A program made the translations under genes and the position numbers. A DNA stretch of 64,000 bases, from NCBI GenBank assembly GCA_023213395.1, contig CM041465.1, forward strand, positions 91,023,741-91,087,740, in the 5' to 3' direction. This stretch comes from Cycas panzhihuaensis. Taxonomy: Eukaryota > Cycadophyta. Below are positions 34,481 through 47,200 of this stretch, piece after piece; the stretch's first letter is position 1, and each line of letters opens with the position of its first letter. The notes under the pieces are model-generated. The model was given only the letters and a program-made list of their open reading frames with translations. It had not been told where the DNA came from and did not search any database.

Positions 34481-36961
34481 AATTGATTCCATAGTGAAAA
34501 GTTAGTTCTATCAAATATAGGTATTATCATATTATCAAGACTTATTACTATTATGTTTAAAAAAGAGTTTTATTCAAATGTTCCCAAAGTATAGTTTTGA
34601 AATAATATGTCATATTCTTTAAAAAGGTTGTTAGGCTTTAAATTTATATGTCTCTAAAGAAGCCTTCGGTTGTTATTCTATTTAATGACACATACCTATA
34701 AGTGGCAAATCGGGAACCCAATATAGTGGTACGTGAGTGCTAGGCTTTATATACCTTAGTATCTAGGCTAGAAAGAAGGTACAAGATCCTCCATAACTTA
34801 TTGACCTACTTATACCAGACTTATGCCTAACGATAGATCTAGTAATGATGGCTTAACAACTAAAGGTACTCACCCTCTCCAGGTCTAGCCTTAGTCTCTA
34901 AACTCTAGAAAAAAGATTAGTTTCTCATATCAACCTACTACTTAACACACCTGATAACCAATGACATTCCTCATCCAATATGAGTAGGCCAATGGCGTAT
35001 GTGTGGTGGTAACTTTAGGAGTCCTAATCATTTTCCTTGTAAGTCTAGAAAATACGAGGTTCTTTCAAGAGTTAATCTTGTTTAATATGAAAATATATTT
35101 TATTATGGTCTTACTTAGCAAATAAGATTCATTCTTAATCAATAAATGAAAATAACTTAACAATAAAATGAAAGATACATCTCTTTAAATGAAACTAATA
35201 TAAGATGAATGCATCTTTTTGAATGAAATGTACATAAAACAAGTAAGATTTTAAAATGATACAAATAAGTTTTAAAATAATATGAAATGAAAAGAAAATG
35301 AAGTAGCATTTGAATGAGCTTTAAACATGTAATAAGATACACTCTAAGTGAAATTTTAAATGCAATAGAGGAACCTTAATTAATCTTTAGAATAAATTTT
35401 AATAAAGAGACAAGATAATCAATAAATAATGAGCAAAGTGAACCTAATATGAGCTTCAACACAAAGATGAATAAGTTGAAGATAAATTTAAAAATAAATG
35501 GGCTTTTAAGATACAACAAATACATTTTATATGAGATTTTAAGGTGCAAAGAGATAGCTTTATATGTACTTTGAAATATGCTTTGAAAAATGAAGTAAAT
35601 TGACCCTTAAATAAGTTAAATGAACTTAATACGAGCTTTAAAATAAAATGAATGATCTAAAAAATGAACTAACAACTTTAAAGTAAAGTTATCTAGAGTA
35701 TAAATGGTACTTATTTACGAAAATAACATCCATAAATCTTCTTCTCCTTTAAGAGGTTAAATTTCATTAAAAGTTATAAAAAAAAAGATATGAACCTTTA
35801 AAAATCAGATGAAATCAGTTAAAGATCGATTAATATCTCAATAAAATATAAATATGTTTGAATAGAATAATTAAATAACTCAAGAATATTAAAAAAAACT
35901 TAGACTTAGGTCAAATGGAATAGCTAATTTTAGCAGCCTCAAACTCCTAAAAGACAACTTCAAATCATTATAAAAATAACTTTAATACAGAGATTATCAA
36001 ATTAGCTTTCCAACAAATCTAACCATTCAAGAAATGGACTCTTGGATCAAACGTTATAGGCAAAATCGTAAGGTCACCTTCTTGTGGTGGAAAAACCGAA
36101 CAGGGAGGAGAGGGGGTTTAAGCCCCTTTCAATGAAGCCCCTAGTCACCTAGAGGGCTCAAAAGACTAGCCGTTGGCCTACAAAGGGGCTAGCAAACCCT
36201 AAACTTTATAAAAGATAATTAAATATCTTTAAAACATAATTTATTAAAAGTAACCTAAAAATTTTTAAATCTGAGTCTCTTTTACCAAAAAACCATGGTT
36301 ACGTGAAAGGTCAATATAACCGAGATTGAGGGTTAAATAGGTTAGAATCCAAAGATTATCAAATTAAATTGACTTTTTTAAAACATTATAACATTATATT
36401 AAATAAAGCAAATTAAAAAATAATAAAAACAAATGGATTTCAAAATGCGTTGGCCGTGCATAGGCCAAAACTTCAATCGCTTAGAAGTCCATGGATATTA
36501 ATTAGATCTACATGAAAATTTAGAGACAAAGGTGTAAGACCAAGATAGAGACACCTCTAAAAGTTTATAAAGAATGGTGGTCAAATGAGAGAGTTTCAAA
36601 TGAAACTTTAGCACATGGCTGAAATTACTAAGAGGGCTCATTTGGCTCACATAAGTGATAGATTGAGATAAAATTTTAGAGGTAGCTGGAGATGTCTATT
36701 GCAGAGGTAAAAGTCAAATTTCATAGGATTTTGATAAGTACAAATAGAGAATAGATAATTTTATAGAAACAACTTGGGGTTTGAACAGACATTGGGAGAG
36801 AGAGTGCTTCTAGAGGCAATTTCTCACTATAAGAGCGACAAAATTTGAAACTGTCTTTTTTGGAATGGAGCCAACTCAGAGAGCTTCCAAACGAATGGTC
36901 ACTCAATATGATTTGGATTAGTGTGGAGAATGAACCAGCCAAATGAAGTCTAAGTTTCTTA
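34481..36961 (-). other. Element D leader
   Basis: AT-rich interior of D between its 5' end and gag, without coding motifs. It contains an AGCCCC/GGGGCT-rich segment at about 36100-36200, loosely like the leader of family X near 58140. Confidence 0.5.
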
Positions 36962-36966
36962 AAAAA

Positions 36967-37323
36967 TGTTAACATAGTAGTTAATTATTAAGCCATTATA
37001 TTAATGCTAATGTGGTTTAACTAAGATGATTAAGTGAAAAGGTGCGACTTATTTAAAGGGTCATAACCCTAATCGGGTGACACCTCTTAGCAGAGTATAA
37101 AAGCCTTAAGGCATTGTATATTCAACGTATCAAGCCATTGTGAAATAATCAATGTGATCCATCAAAGATCCTTTTGTGGTGGGTTTTTTTCTTGAAAGGG
37201 TTTTCCCATATAAATCTTGTTTATTGTGCATCTATTTTCTGTGTGTACTCTTGTTTGCTTGTTGTTTATGGTTAAAGATTATGTGGATGGGAATATTTAT
37301 GTATGATTTCATATTCCTAAACA
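36967..37323 (+). repeat. Element E 5' LTR
   Basis: 357-bp LTR with TG...CA ends. A TATAAAAGCC box-like motif at about 37096 is conserved in the 3' copy and is a plausible promoter element. Confidence 0.92.
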
Positions 37324-37336
37324 TGGTATCAGACCC
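37324..37336 (+). promoter_or_regulatory. Element E primer-binding site
   Basis: TGGTATCAGACCC immediately after the LTR; complementary to initiator Met-tRNA in its first ten bases. Confidence 0.88.
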
Positions 37337-38850
37337 GTAGGGTCCTACATAATTAAAGCCTGACATTGAGTGGAGCGGTGAGATTGTTGGTTGCCAGGTG
37401 AAGCCATCAAACCTAGAACTTGTTCTCATGGTCCATCATCTCTAGCAATATACAAAAGTGAGTACAGTATATCAGTGGTGGTTGAAGCAGTAAAAATCAT
37501 TATTCAACAGAGCATAAGGGTTTCTTAGAGTCAATATTCAGGTGTGAAGACCACGTTTGTGGTATGAGTTGGCTCGTTGGGAGCCATCTGAAGCTGGTTG
37601 AGGATCTATTGTAGAGATTTAAGCTAATAGAGCACGTACTGATGGTGATTTAATGGCTTTGAGGACAACTGCGCATGTGTACAAGTAAGTCCTTTATACT
37701 TCTTATCAAAATATTAAAAAGTTAATAAAGAAGAGCTATTTTTTGCATACTGCCTATTGCCAAACCTCCGTGTAGTACCTGTGGACATGATTGAAGCTTG
37801 TATTGATAGTTTTTTTGTCTAGGTGTTGGATTAATGTTTACAGTAGTAGAAGATATTTCTCTATATTTTTTAGAGTATTAGAGACTTGTGTGCATAAATA
37901 GAGCCCAAAACAACCATATAGAGGTTGGCTAGGTATTTATTAACATGCCTAGGCATGTTTGAAAGCTAGTTGGGCCATGTAGATGCAATTTTGACTCCTT
38001 TAAGTGTTGGCTGGGTGGATTATAAGTTGATTGGTTGCTAATCATGTTGTTTGGGTATAACTTATGTATGAGGGCCTTTGTGTATATAACCATGTGACTG
38101 GTTGAGCCCATTGTAGCCTTGTCTATACCCGTTGGGCTATACAAAGTGTGGATGGGCTATTCATTTCCCTCCTTACTAACTACTTGTTTGTGTGGGAGGT
38201 TGCCCATTTATAGAGAAGATCACATATCCACGGGATGTCTGTGTTAAGCTTGTGGCTGTTACATATTTGATCCATCTTATGGAGATATGAAGGATTGTAT
38301 TTGATGTATTTTACTAAGCGTTGAACTTAGTAATACATTAATATCATTTGCAACTAATCTAAAAGTAGTGGGTTTAGTGATAAACAAACAAACTTTTTAA
38401 AAAGGCGCATTAGTTGGGATTATGCCTTTTGACATATTCCCCTCAATGAAAAAATATAAAAAGTGACCCTTTATACTATTGATATATGATATTTCTTTAT
38501 AGTGTGAAGTAATTGAAGCCTTCTTGAGTTGTTTTGAGCATGGATCGAAGAGTATTTTTGTGTTTTGACTTGGAGACCGTGCATAATAGCTGTGTGGAGC
38601 CATCCTTTATTCTTGGAGTGCCATTTTAAGTGCTTTGAGGGTAATTTTTTGACTCCTTTAAGGGTATTTAAAGGTGTTTGTTAGCCATTTATGAGGGAAA
38701 ATAGTTAGTGATTCACTCAACGTGTGTATAGTCAGTGTTTGGTGCCCTCTAGAGCATACCCTTGAGCTAGAGGAGGACACATGGGTGCTTTTTTATCTTG
38801 AAAACATTCATTTTAGTGTTGTTTAACTTATATTGAAGGTTGTTTCTTGA
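37337..38850 (+). other. Element E leader
   Basis: About 1.5 kb without coding motifs between the primer site and gag. This is long for a Copia leader; an unrecognised insertion within it is possible. Confidence 0.5.
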
Positions 38851-39680
38851 GATGGAGCACATTATGCCTAAGATTATCTTTAACAATAACAATTTTAGTG
38901 AATAGAAGGCCAATATGGAGCTCATTTTGATGGTGAATCAACTTTGGGGTATCACTAGGGCGAAGGTGGATGCGATTCCACTAGACCATAAAGAGTGTAT
39001 TCATCTCGAAGAGAAGAAATTTATGGTTGTGGGACTGTTGAAGCTATCACTAGCGCCAGACTAGAGAGATTTGGTTTATAATATGGATGAACTAGATGAA
39101 ATTTGGACAAAGTTGTGTGAAACCTTTGAAAAGAAGAAGATGAATAGACACCTTGATCTAATGTTGGAGTTGCTCAATTCACGTGTAGAAGATAAGAACA
39201 ACATCAACTCCTACCTTAATAAAATAACAGACTTAAAGAACAAGCTAGAAGAACTGAAGTAGAACTCAATTGATGATGCATTGTTATTTGTAATAATCAT
39301 ATTAAAGCTGGCAGCTATAGTTACCACTTTCTAGACCATTTATGGTAAAGACGAAGTGATGGAAGCATAAATGTTTGATAGGCTTAAAAACCTAATTCTA
39401 GCAGAGGATGCCAAGCTTAAACATCATAGAATGCTTGGAGGTTATGATTCAGGTCAGGTCCTAGCCATGAAAACTAAGAAGAAGGAGGCTATTAAGGAAG
39501 AGAAGATCATATAGAGGTCAGGAGAAAGTTCACAAGACAAGAAGAAGTTCAATGGAAAATGTAATTACTACAAGAAGGATGGTCATTGTGAAAAGAACTA
39601 TTGGTTCAAGCATCATGACAAGCGCAAAGTTAATCAGGACACTAAAAGGAAGAGCATCTACTCATTGCATTAGAGTACAA
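38851..39680 (+). pseudogene. Element E gag
   Basis: Copia gag beginning near 38852 (MEHIMPKIIFNNNNFS), with VGLLKLSLAPD, WTKLCETFEKKKMNRHLDLM and the zinc-knuckle relic CNYYKKDGHCEKNYW, in which the second and fourth cysteines have become tyrosine. Interrupted by stops near 38900, 39062 and 39259. Confidence 0.8.
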
Positions 39681-39689
39681 ATCTTATTA

Positions 39690-39900
39690 GCTGAGTTAGA
39701 TCGAAGAGATTATTAGGTGTTTGACTCTGGAGCACAGAAGCATATCTCTTACCAGAGGTGAAACTTTGATACGATGACTGAAAATCAGAGTGGTGCTAAA
39801 ATTATCCTTGGAGATATTTGCATCTTGCCAGCAGAAGATATTGATGAAGTATCTATTACATGAGGTAAATTTATTAAGCTATATTATATATGTAAGATGC
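39690..39900 (+). pseudogene. Element E protease remnant
   Basis: VFDSGAQKHISY at about 39717 is the Copia aspartic protease active site (D-S-G). The remaining protease sequence is short and stopped. Confidence 0.7.
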
Positions 39901-40079
39901 AGTTAAACCTTCTTGCATCTTGAGAGATCTACAAACAAGGCATGGAGGTAGAGATTTACAATGATAAATACCTGATCAAGGATCCAAAACAGAACTTTGT
40001 TATCATTTCTACTGAGAAAGTCAGGGACAACTTTTGGGTGTTTAAAAAATTTTAATCTCAAAAGAAGTCTTATGCCTTT

Positions 40080-41140
40080 ATTACTAGCACAGATGATGTG
40101 TGTAAACTGTGGCATAATCACCTATGGTACTTATAGGAGCATTGCAATACTGAAGAGGTTGAAGATGGCGGAGGGATTGCCATAAGCTTCCTATTCAAAT
40201 ACTATTTGTGAAGGGTATATGTATGGCAGGCATCACTGCTACCCTTTTGCTTGGTATAATGCTTGTAGAGCTAAGGAGAAGCTGGAGCTTGTGTGCTCAA
40301 ATATAATGGGACCACTCCTTAACCCTTTGATATCAGGAGCTCGATATACCCTTATGTTTGTAGATGATTACACTAGGAAGCCCTGGGTCAACTTTCTCAA
40401 GAATAAGTTAGATGTGTTTGATCGCTTCCGTGACTAGAAAGCGATGGTGGGAAATGAATGTGATAAGAAGATAAAGTCTTTAAGAAGTGATAATGATAAG
40501 GAATATGACAATCATACATTTAATTAGTTCTATCGCGATCATAGTATAAAGTGGGAATTTACAGTCCCATATACCCCATAATAAAATAGAGTTATTGAAA
40601 GGAAAAACTATACCATGATGGAGATTGCGAGGTGTATGGTGTACACTAAAAGCTTACCACCGAAGTTTTGGGTAGAAGCTATGGTGGCTGCTATTTATAT
40701 TTTGAATTAGGTACTCACTCAAGCAGTTTACAACATAACCCCCAAAGAGAAATGAACCAGTCAGAAGCCTGTCATTAGCCATTTAAGAACTTTTAGGTGT
40801 ATTGCATATGCCCACATCCTAGATGATACCTACAAGAAGCTAGATTAGAAGAGTTTGAAATGGATATTCATGGGGTATTGCATTGAGAATAAAGCCTATA
40901 AACTATGGGATCCATAAGGGGGAAAAGATTGTGGTTAATCAAGATGTAAAATTTGATGAATCATCGATGTATCATGCTAACAAATCATTAGATGAGCCTT
41001 TTTACCCCCCTCCCCCCCTTCTCATATTCCCAAATTCATCAGGCGAAGAGGACGATGAGCTAGTTGCTGAAATGCCTGAGGAAGCAAGACCAAGTAGGAT
41101 GAGTAATAGTGAGGAGCCACTATAAGAGGAAGTACCTCCA
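40080..41140 (+). pseudogene. Element E integrase
   Basis: Copia integrase: pre-integrase LWHNHL near 40108, core VCSNIMGPL, YTLMFVDDYTRKPWV, SLRSDNDKEYDN, HSIKWEFTVPYTP, ERKNYTMMEIARCM and LPPKFWVEAM, then the C-terminal region ending VVNQDVKFDESS and an acidic tail (EEDDELVAEMPEEA). The catalytic Asp and Glu positions are readable. Frame broken by many stops. Confidence 0.85.
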
Positions 41141-41329
41141 ACAATGGGTCCTTCAATACCTTTATAGGTAAGGAAGACTCTTAAAGATTCTAGCGTGGTG
41201 ATGCATTCATTGATTGATGATAGAAGAATAAGAAGTCAACATATCAGTCGAACTCTGCTAGTAGATACCAATGACTCCAATGATCTTGATTCATTGATGA
41301 AGTGAAAGAGATCTATGATGGAGAGCTGA

Positions 41330-42180
41330 GATGGAGGAGAAGTATGGTTCTCTGATAAAGAATAATATATAGGATTTAGTTCCACTCCCTTTAATGAGGA
41401 ACCTTGTTAGATACAAGTGAGTCTATAAAACAAAGTTCTGCTCTGATGGAGAGGTGGAAAAGTACAAGGCTAGATTTGTTACATAAGGATTCAAACAAAA
41501 AGAAGGAATTGAGTATGGGAAGATGTTTGCACCAGTTTTCAGAATGACAATGGTTCAATTGCTCATTTCCTTAGTAGTTGCTTATGGTTGGGAGTTACAT
41601 CAAATGGAAATTAAGTTCACATTCCTTAATGGATATCTAAAGGAGAAGATATATATGTTGTAACCTCTGGGATTTGTTAAGGATGGCTAGGAGTATCTTG
41701 TTTGCCATTTGAAAAAGTCAATCTATGGCCTAAAATAAACACCTCATGCTTGGTGTAAGAAGATAGATGCTAAGTTAAAAGTTAAAGGTTTCGAGATTTC
41801 TAAACTCGACCTGAACCTGTATGTGAAAAGAAGAGGTACTTTAATTGTTGCTTGCATGGTGTATGTGGATGATTTGATCATCAACGGTAACTGTGACAAG
41901 GTTATTACTAAAGTCAAATCTAATTTGGGAGCTTCATTTGGCATGATAGATCTTGAGAGAGCTTCATATGGCCAAATCCTTTGTAGATGGTACAAAGTAT
42001 TACCAATTGGTAGCGAGTCTGATCTATTTGACTCATACCAAGCTAGATATCACATACATTGTTGGATTGGTTTCTCACTATATGCAGAATCTTCAAGAGC
42101 CTCATTTAGTTGCAACAGAGTGTATTCTAAAGTATCTAAAGGGAACAATCAATATTGGTCTCGAATACCAGTGAGGTAAA
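41330..42180 (+). pseudogene. Element E reverse transcriptase
   Basis: Copia RT: KYKARFVT, FAPVFRMTMVQLLISL, WELHQMEIKFTFLNGYLKEK, HLKKSIYGLK, PHAWCKKID and the catalytic MVYVDDLII. A frameshift near 41955 precedes the stretch reading YQLVASLIYLTHTKLDITY, the conserved RT-RNase H connector. Confidence 0.87.
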
Positions 42181-42189
42181 GAGATAAGG

Positions 42190-42610
42190 TTACATGGATA
42201 AACAAATGTTGATTAGGGAGGAGACTCTAACAATTAGAAATCCACTACTAGATATATGTTTGGTGTTGGTAATGGTTTTATGTCATGGTAGTCGAAGAAG
42301 CAACAGACAATGGCGCTATCTTCTATAGAGGTTGAATATCATGGACTCAGCGTTGGTGTAAAGGAAGCAGTATGATTGCAAGGTCTCTTGGAGTTTCTTG
42401 AGGTTTACAATAGACATCTGGTTATCTTTATTGATAATTAGAGTACCATTCATCTATTGAAGAATTTTAAATTTCATGCATGTATGAAGCATATTGAGAT
42501 TCGGCACATTACATTCATAAATAGATCAAGTCAAAGAAGTTACAGGTCGACTATTATCTGAGTAAATTCTAGCTTGTGGATGTGTTCACCAAGCCACTCA
42601 CTGAAAATTA
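42190..42610 (+). pseudogene. Element E RNase H
   Basis: Copia RNase H: RYMFGVGNGFMSW, then SKKQQTMALSSIEVEYHGLS (acidic residue present), FIDN, KHIEIRHITFI. Stopped in several places. Confidence 0.82.
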
Positions 42611-42764
42611 ATTCACAAAGATGCACACCGAATTAGGACTCACTAATACTATCCTTGAAGGGGGATGTATCAATAAGGATAAAGAAGCTAAAAGATAGTC
42701 TTGACCTTTGTGATAACACAACTGTTGCAGTTGGAAAGCTCCCCACATTCACATTAAGGGAGGA

Positions 42765-43118
42765 TGTTAACATGGAAGTTAATTGTTAAGCCACTATGTT
42801 AATGTTAATATGATTTAACTAAGGTGATTAAGTAAAAAGGTATGACTTTTTCAGAGGGTCACAACCCTAATCATGTGACACTTCTTGGAAGAGTATAAAA
42901 GCCTTGAGGCCTTGTGTATTCAACATATTAATCCATTGTGAAATAATTAATGTGATCGATCAATGATCCTTTTGTGGTGGGTTTTTCTCTTGAAAGTTTT
43001 TTTCCACATAAATTCTGTGTACTGTGCATCTGTTTACTATGTGTACTCTTATTTGCTTGTGTATGGTTAAAGATTCTGCAGATGGGAATATTTGTGTATG
43101 ATTTCATATTCTTGAATA
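42765..43118 (+). repeat. Element E 3' LTR
   Basis: 354-bp partner of 36967-37323, preceded by purine tract ATTAAGGGAGGA (42753-42764). The final CTAAACA of the 5' LTR corresponds to TTGAATA here. Confidence 0.92.
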
Positions 43119-43123
43119 AAAAA

Positions 43124-43406
43124 CTTTAGAAAAAATAATAAATAATGATTAAAACTTGAAAAATATTAATTAAAGTGCCAATATAATGGCTTCAAATGAT
43201 TGTTGGGTTGTGTACGACACTTGTAGCTATAAAAATCAGAGAAGAAAATGTGTATATTAAATGTATACACAAAAAATATACAGAAAACTATCAATATTTT
43301 AAATATTTGCACATAACATTATGTAAAACTATTGAAATAACATAAATATAATCAAATTATTAAAGAAATAAGCTTACTGTGATCACACGATTGCTCTGAT
43401 ACTAAA
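43124..43406 (-). other. Element D interior next to its 5' LTR, with primer site
   Basis: Remainder of the D interior on the far side of E. TTGCTCTGATACTAAA at 43391-43406 is, on -, a diverged TGGTATCAGAGC primer site (TTTAGTATCAGAGCAA). Confidence 0.8.
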
Positions 43407-43701
43407 TGAGATCTAAGGAGCAGAGTGAAGTAGGATAAATTAATCCATTATGTCAAAGAATTTTAACATAGTTCTAAAAATTAGTGGTGTTGACAAATAC
43501 CGGGGTATTACACCCTTAATATTTATAGATTGGGAGGCAGGCAAGAACCTACCTTAACTAACATTATTTTGAAATTAAAATAATAATAAAACATTAATAA
43601 AATAAACTTACCTTGGCATATGTCGACTACTATAGGATGGCCCATATACTCCTAATGTAACTTGCACACTTTAATATAAGGTAATGAACTATAGGCTAAC
43701 A
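43407..43701 (-). repeat. Element D 5' LTR
   Basis: 295-bp partner of 33460-33762; starts TG and ends CTAACA on +. Confidence 0.9.
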
Positions 43702-43707
43702 ATTTCA

Positions 43708-44440
43708 ACACTGATATCTATTACAAAGTGTTTAGAAGATAATAAAATGACTACAAGAGCTTTTATCCCTCATCTAGGAAGGGAAACTCTAGAAATATTA
43801 TTTTATTTAAAGGAAGAGAAAATAAGAAATTCTAAAAGATAATCTTTGTTAAATTCCACATTCATTCTTCATGTGTCGACACTCATTTAAAATATTAGTT
43901 ATTTTAAAGTAAGGTAGTCCTTAAAATAATTAATGATTTAAAGTAAAGTTAGTTTTCATAATTTATATTTATGATTACAAACTTAAAATTGACATAACCT
44001 TCTCATACGGTGTCTTTAAGGCCTTGTGACCACTTGTTTGAAGTAAATGAGAATTTCTATGCTATAATCCATGTTTCATAATTTGATTTTTTAAATTTAA
44101 AACTATAATTATAAAATAATTAATATTTGCTTATTTTTAAAGATACTTTAGTTAATTGAGAGGTGTCAACGTACAACAATTCTTCCCCTTCTAATATGTT
44201 TTACCTTTAAAGTATGCATATAGGTGGATGCAATTGCTACTATGATTCACCTTCTACTTGAACCTAATACATATATTTAAGGGTTGATCCTATTTGGTCA
44301 TAGGGTAACCCTTCGTAGTAAGAATGCAGTGTAGTAACTCCTCTTATTCTTGATATGCTTTTTGATAAGCCTTATTTAACAAATTACATTTGATAGATCT
44401 AGAGATTAATATATTATGGGTTCATCCTATTTGAGATTTT
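43708..44440. other. AT-rich spacer beyond the nest
   Basis: No feature recognised. It should be the original flank of element A, to be compared with sequence left of 10955. Confidence 0.4.
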
Positions 44441-44602
44441 GTATCTTATTTTGATATTTTGTCAATGATAATTTATTTTGGGGGAAGAGAGATAACTTGG
44501 ATGGAGAAATGTATAATTGGTATGAATAAGGGGAAAAAAACAAGGAATATGATGGGAGTTCCATATTTGAAAGTGATTTTAGTGGGGACATGAGAGGTGT
44601 AG

Positions 44603-44813
44603 TGGATCCAATGTCTATTAACAAAAAGTAAGTTATAAGTAGGAAAGTATTTCTCTAAATTTTAGAAATATTATATGGAATAATAAATATGATGTATTTA
44701 CAAGATTTTTGGGGTGTATAAATAAGTTAAGCATCCCTTATCATAGGTCACATCTCTTATTAATTAATATATATTAAATATTAATAATGTAGTTGTAAGA
44801 CTTATAACTAGCA
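44603..44813. repeat. Element G left terminal repeat
   Basis: 211 bp, TGGATCC...AACTAGCA. Partner at 47201. Confidence 0.6.
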
Positions 44814-45989
44814 CCACCCCCTCAACCCCCCCCCCCCACTTTTGAAATGCTTTGCCCTCAAAGCATGTGACGTCTTTAGAAATTACATATCACTACCTCC
44901 TATTGTTGATAAGATGTCCAAAGAGATCTTATTATCTTTGTGTTGACATGTAGAAATTATTACTAAACAATTTACTTACAAGGAGTGACATAAGTCATGT
45001 GCAATCCTCATTGATTGATTTAATGATTGATGAGGTCGTGACCCCATTAGTCGACTATCTACATCAAAAGGGTGTGGTCCCACACTGTATTAAATTACAA
45101 ATAGGTAACAATGGGGATCAAAATGCTCTTATAAAGTATATAGCAGTGACTTCTTATAGTAAATCATGTTGTCACTCTCATATTGTATGGAATAACCTTG
45201 GTTCTGCTCAAGCATACCAAGAATGTGAATGTTTTGTTCAAACATGACAAGAGTGTGGATTTTAAATAAAGAATGTCCACATTGTCATTCAAAGTTTTAT
45301 CTTGAGCAGGAAGAGAACTCATTTTATTGTTAAAAAATTTATCTTGTACTATAAGTAACACCTTGGTGATCTTATTATCATCAGGTGAAGTAAGATCCTC
45401 AGTATGGTCATTAAAAACTTATGAAGGTGGAAAATTAGTCTCTATAATTGGACTTTCATGAGGACCAATTTTTGCTTCAAATATTGTTACCTTATAAGCA
45501 ACTTGATGCATCTTTTCTTAAAGGTCCAAGACAAAGGTTCCCAATTTGGTTTACATTGCAAAAAGTACCCAAGTCCTAGCCCATGTGTGGAGGCAATCTT
45601 CCAGAAAACTAGATGTGATTAAAATCCATTAACCTTTGTTTTTGAATGAGTGATGCTTTTCTTCAAAAAATTCTTTGAATATAGCAAAATAATTGTAAAT
45701 ATTAATAGATCTATTATTCTCAGAAAAGGGAAGGTCACTTGTAAGGATCTTTTTTATTTTTTGTCCTATTGCCAAAACTCGTTTGTAATTTATGACGTAA
45801 AGCTAAGTGATTCATTCATAGCTAGTAGTGACTAGTAAGTGATGTGTGAAAATATATGGCATATGATTGTATGCTACTATGAGTGATATATTTCATAGGT
45901 AGATTTATATTTCTAGGGAGGTAGGTGGCTAATGCTAAACGACAATTATATTATTGCTATGTTTAAACTATAATTATATTATTAAAAAA

Positions 45990-46480
45990 TGATCAACACC
46001 AAATGATAATAATATTCCCTAATGTTAATATCTTATTTTATTTTGGACTACAATTCGACACATAGCTCATTGATAATAATGTAATTATTGTGCCTAAGAT
46101 ATTAATCCATGGCTTGGCATAGAGATAGGACCACAACTTGGTATGTAGCTTGTTGATAATATGTTATTTGTTTAACATATTGAACCACAATTCAATGAGA
46201 AGCTTGCTAATAATAACAGTCTATTATTCATACATAAGTAAGCAATGTAGTCTAATATATCTTACTGGTATTCGTATGCATTAACATCCACGATATATTG
46301 TCTCACTAGTATTTGCAAGTAAGCAATTAACATGAATGCCCATGATATATTATATTACTAGTATTCATAAGTAAGCAAGTAGTATTAATGCTTGCAATAA
46401 TACAATATATTGTATTGCTTAATATGATATATTTGTCTCATTGCAAGCAAGAAAGCAGTATTAACATTAATACCCATGAG
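45990..46480. repeat. Two degenerate tandem arrays inside G
   Basis: First, about three units of roughly 75 bp with ACCACAAYTYGRYAYRWAGCTTGTTGATAA-like cores (46045, 46130, 46185). Then three to four units of roughly 60 bp built on CCCATGATATATTGT, ACTAGTATT and AAGTAAGCAA (46215-46480). Both are diverged; neither is coding. Confidence 0.6.
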
Positions 46481-47200
46481 TGCTAAGTTGATTTATTAGT
46501 TGTAACAATTCAATTTATTGGTGTGAAGCTCGTAGGTTTAACCTTCAATATTTATATGGTGCATATGTAAGGGCAACCATGTGTATATGTATGGCCATAG
46601 GTGCCTTGTATATATATGGTAGTAATTTTCTTGTTGATTAATATTTCTTTATTTTATTATACCTCCACAGGTTGATTAATCTCACTAACGCCTACATAAT
46701 TATTAGTTGTAGAAAGGTTTGTAATGCTTATTTGACTCTTACTTATTATTATATTATGACCATAAATAGTGTTACCTTTGGAAAATGACATATAGAAGCA
46801 CACTTGTAATTGATTTGAAGGACTTGTGTTAACTATTGTTTACTTGATTGATCATTGTTGAAGGGTGTATGAAACACACAACATCTACTTGATGTAGTTG
46901 TAAGATAAATGTTTTAGTGCTTAATTAAAACAACCAATAAATGAAATGAAAATGGAAATGGAATCCTATGACTTCATTGTGAATTCTCTAATCATACAAA
47001 TAATTTGGAAGTAGGTTTTAATCCTACAAATGAACGTGAGAGAGATGTCCAAGGTTGGTTGTCTATTATGGAGTGCACAAATAATATGACTTGCCACCCC
47101 CCCACCCATCTTTTTAAATGTTTTAATAAAGAAGTATGGAAATCAAATTGAATTTCCAATTATTCAATTATGTGTAAGTAGCTAGTTTTACCACTCATAG

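Larger units (their letters stand above)
36967..43118 (+). mobile_element. Element E: Ty1/Copia retrotransposon inside element D
   Basis: A 6152-bp element flanked by AAAAA (36962-36966 and 43119-43123). The LTRs are 36967-37323 and 42765-43118, beginning TGTTAACAT. A primer site TGGTATCAGAC follows the 5' LTR and the purine tract ATTAAGGGAGGA precedes the 3' LTR. Domain order gag, protease, integrase, RT, RNase H is diagnostic of Ty1/Copia. All domains carry many stops, several of which look like CAG, CGA or TGG changed to TAG or TGA. Confidence 0.93.
33460..43701 (-). mobile_element. Element D: gag-bearing LTR element inserted in the 3' LTR of A
   Basis: LTRs at 33460-33762 and 43407-43701, with target duplication ATTTC at 33455-33459 and 43702-43706. 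The primer site beside the right LTR and a TATGGGGAAGAA purine tract beside the left LTR show that it reads on -. The interior is split by Copia element E. After removing E, about 3.5 kb of interior remains, with a Copia-type gag remnant near the 3' end and no recognisable pol. It is therefore probably non-autonomous. Confidence 0.9.
10955..43707 (+). mobile_element. Element A: outermost LTR retrotransposon of the nest (155-bp LTRs)
   Basis: The 5' LTR (10955-11109) begins TGTTAAAAATATTTTA and ends in CA. It is followed at 11113 by TGGTATCAGAG, a primer site complementary to initiator Met-tRNA. The matching 3' LTR begins at 26433 after ATTAAGGGGGAA. It is broken by element C (26576-33443) and element D (33460-43701), and its last base is at 43707. 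Subtracting both insertions and their duplicated target bases gives a 155-bp 3' LTR, equal to the 5' copy. The interior (11110-13477 and 25450-26432) shows no recognisable gag or pol, so the class is uncertain and the element is probably non-autonomous. The outer target duplication is not recognisable, suggesting old age. Confidence 0.85.

Noticed and set aside
44826-44837. Poly(C) run as proof of an LTR element
   Set aside because: Its position next to the left repeat of G is suggestive, but without a primer site or coding domain it cannot be called a polypurine tract with confidence.
45164-45361. Overlapping short frames on both strands at 44999-45361
   Set aside because: No domain, and mutual complements in AT-rich sequence.
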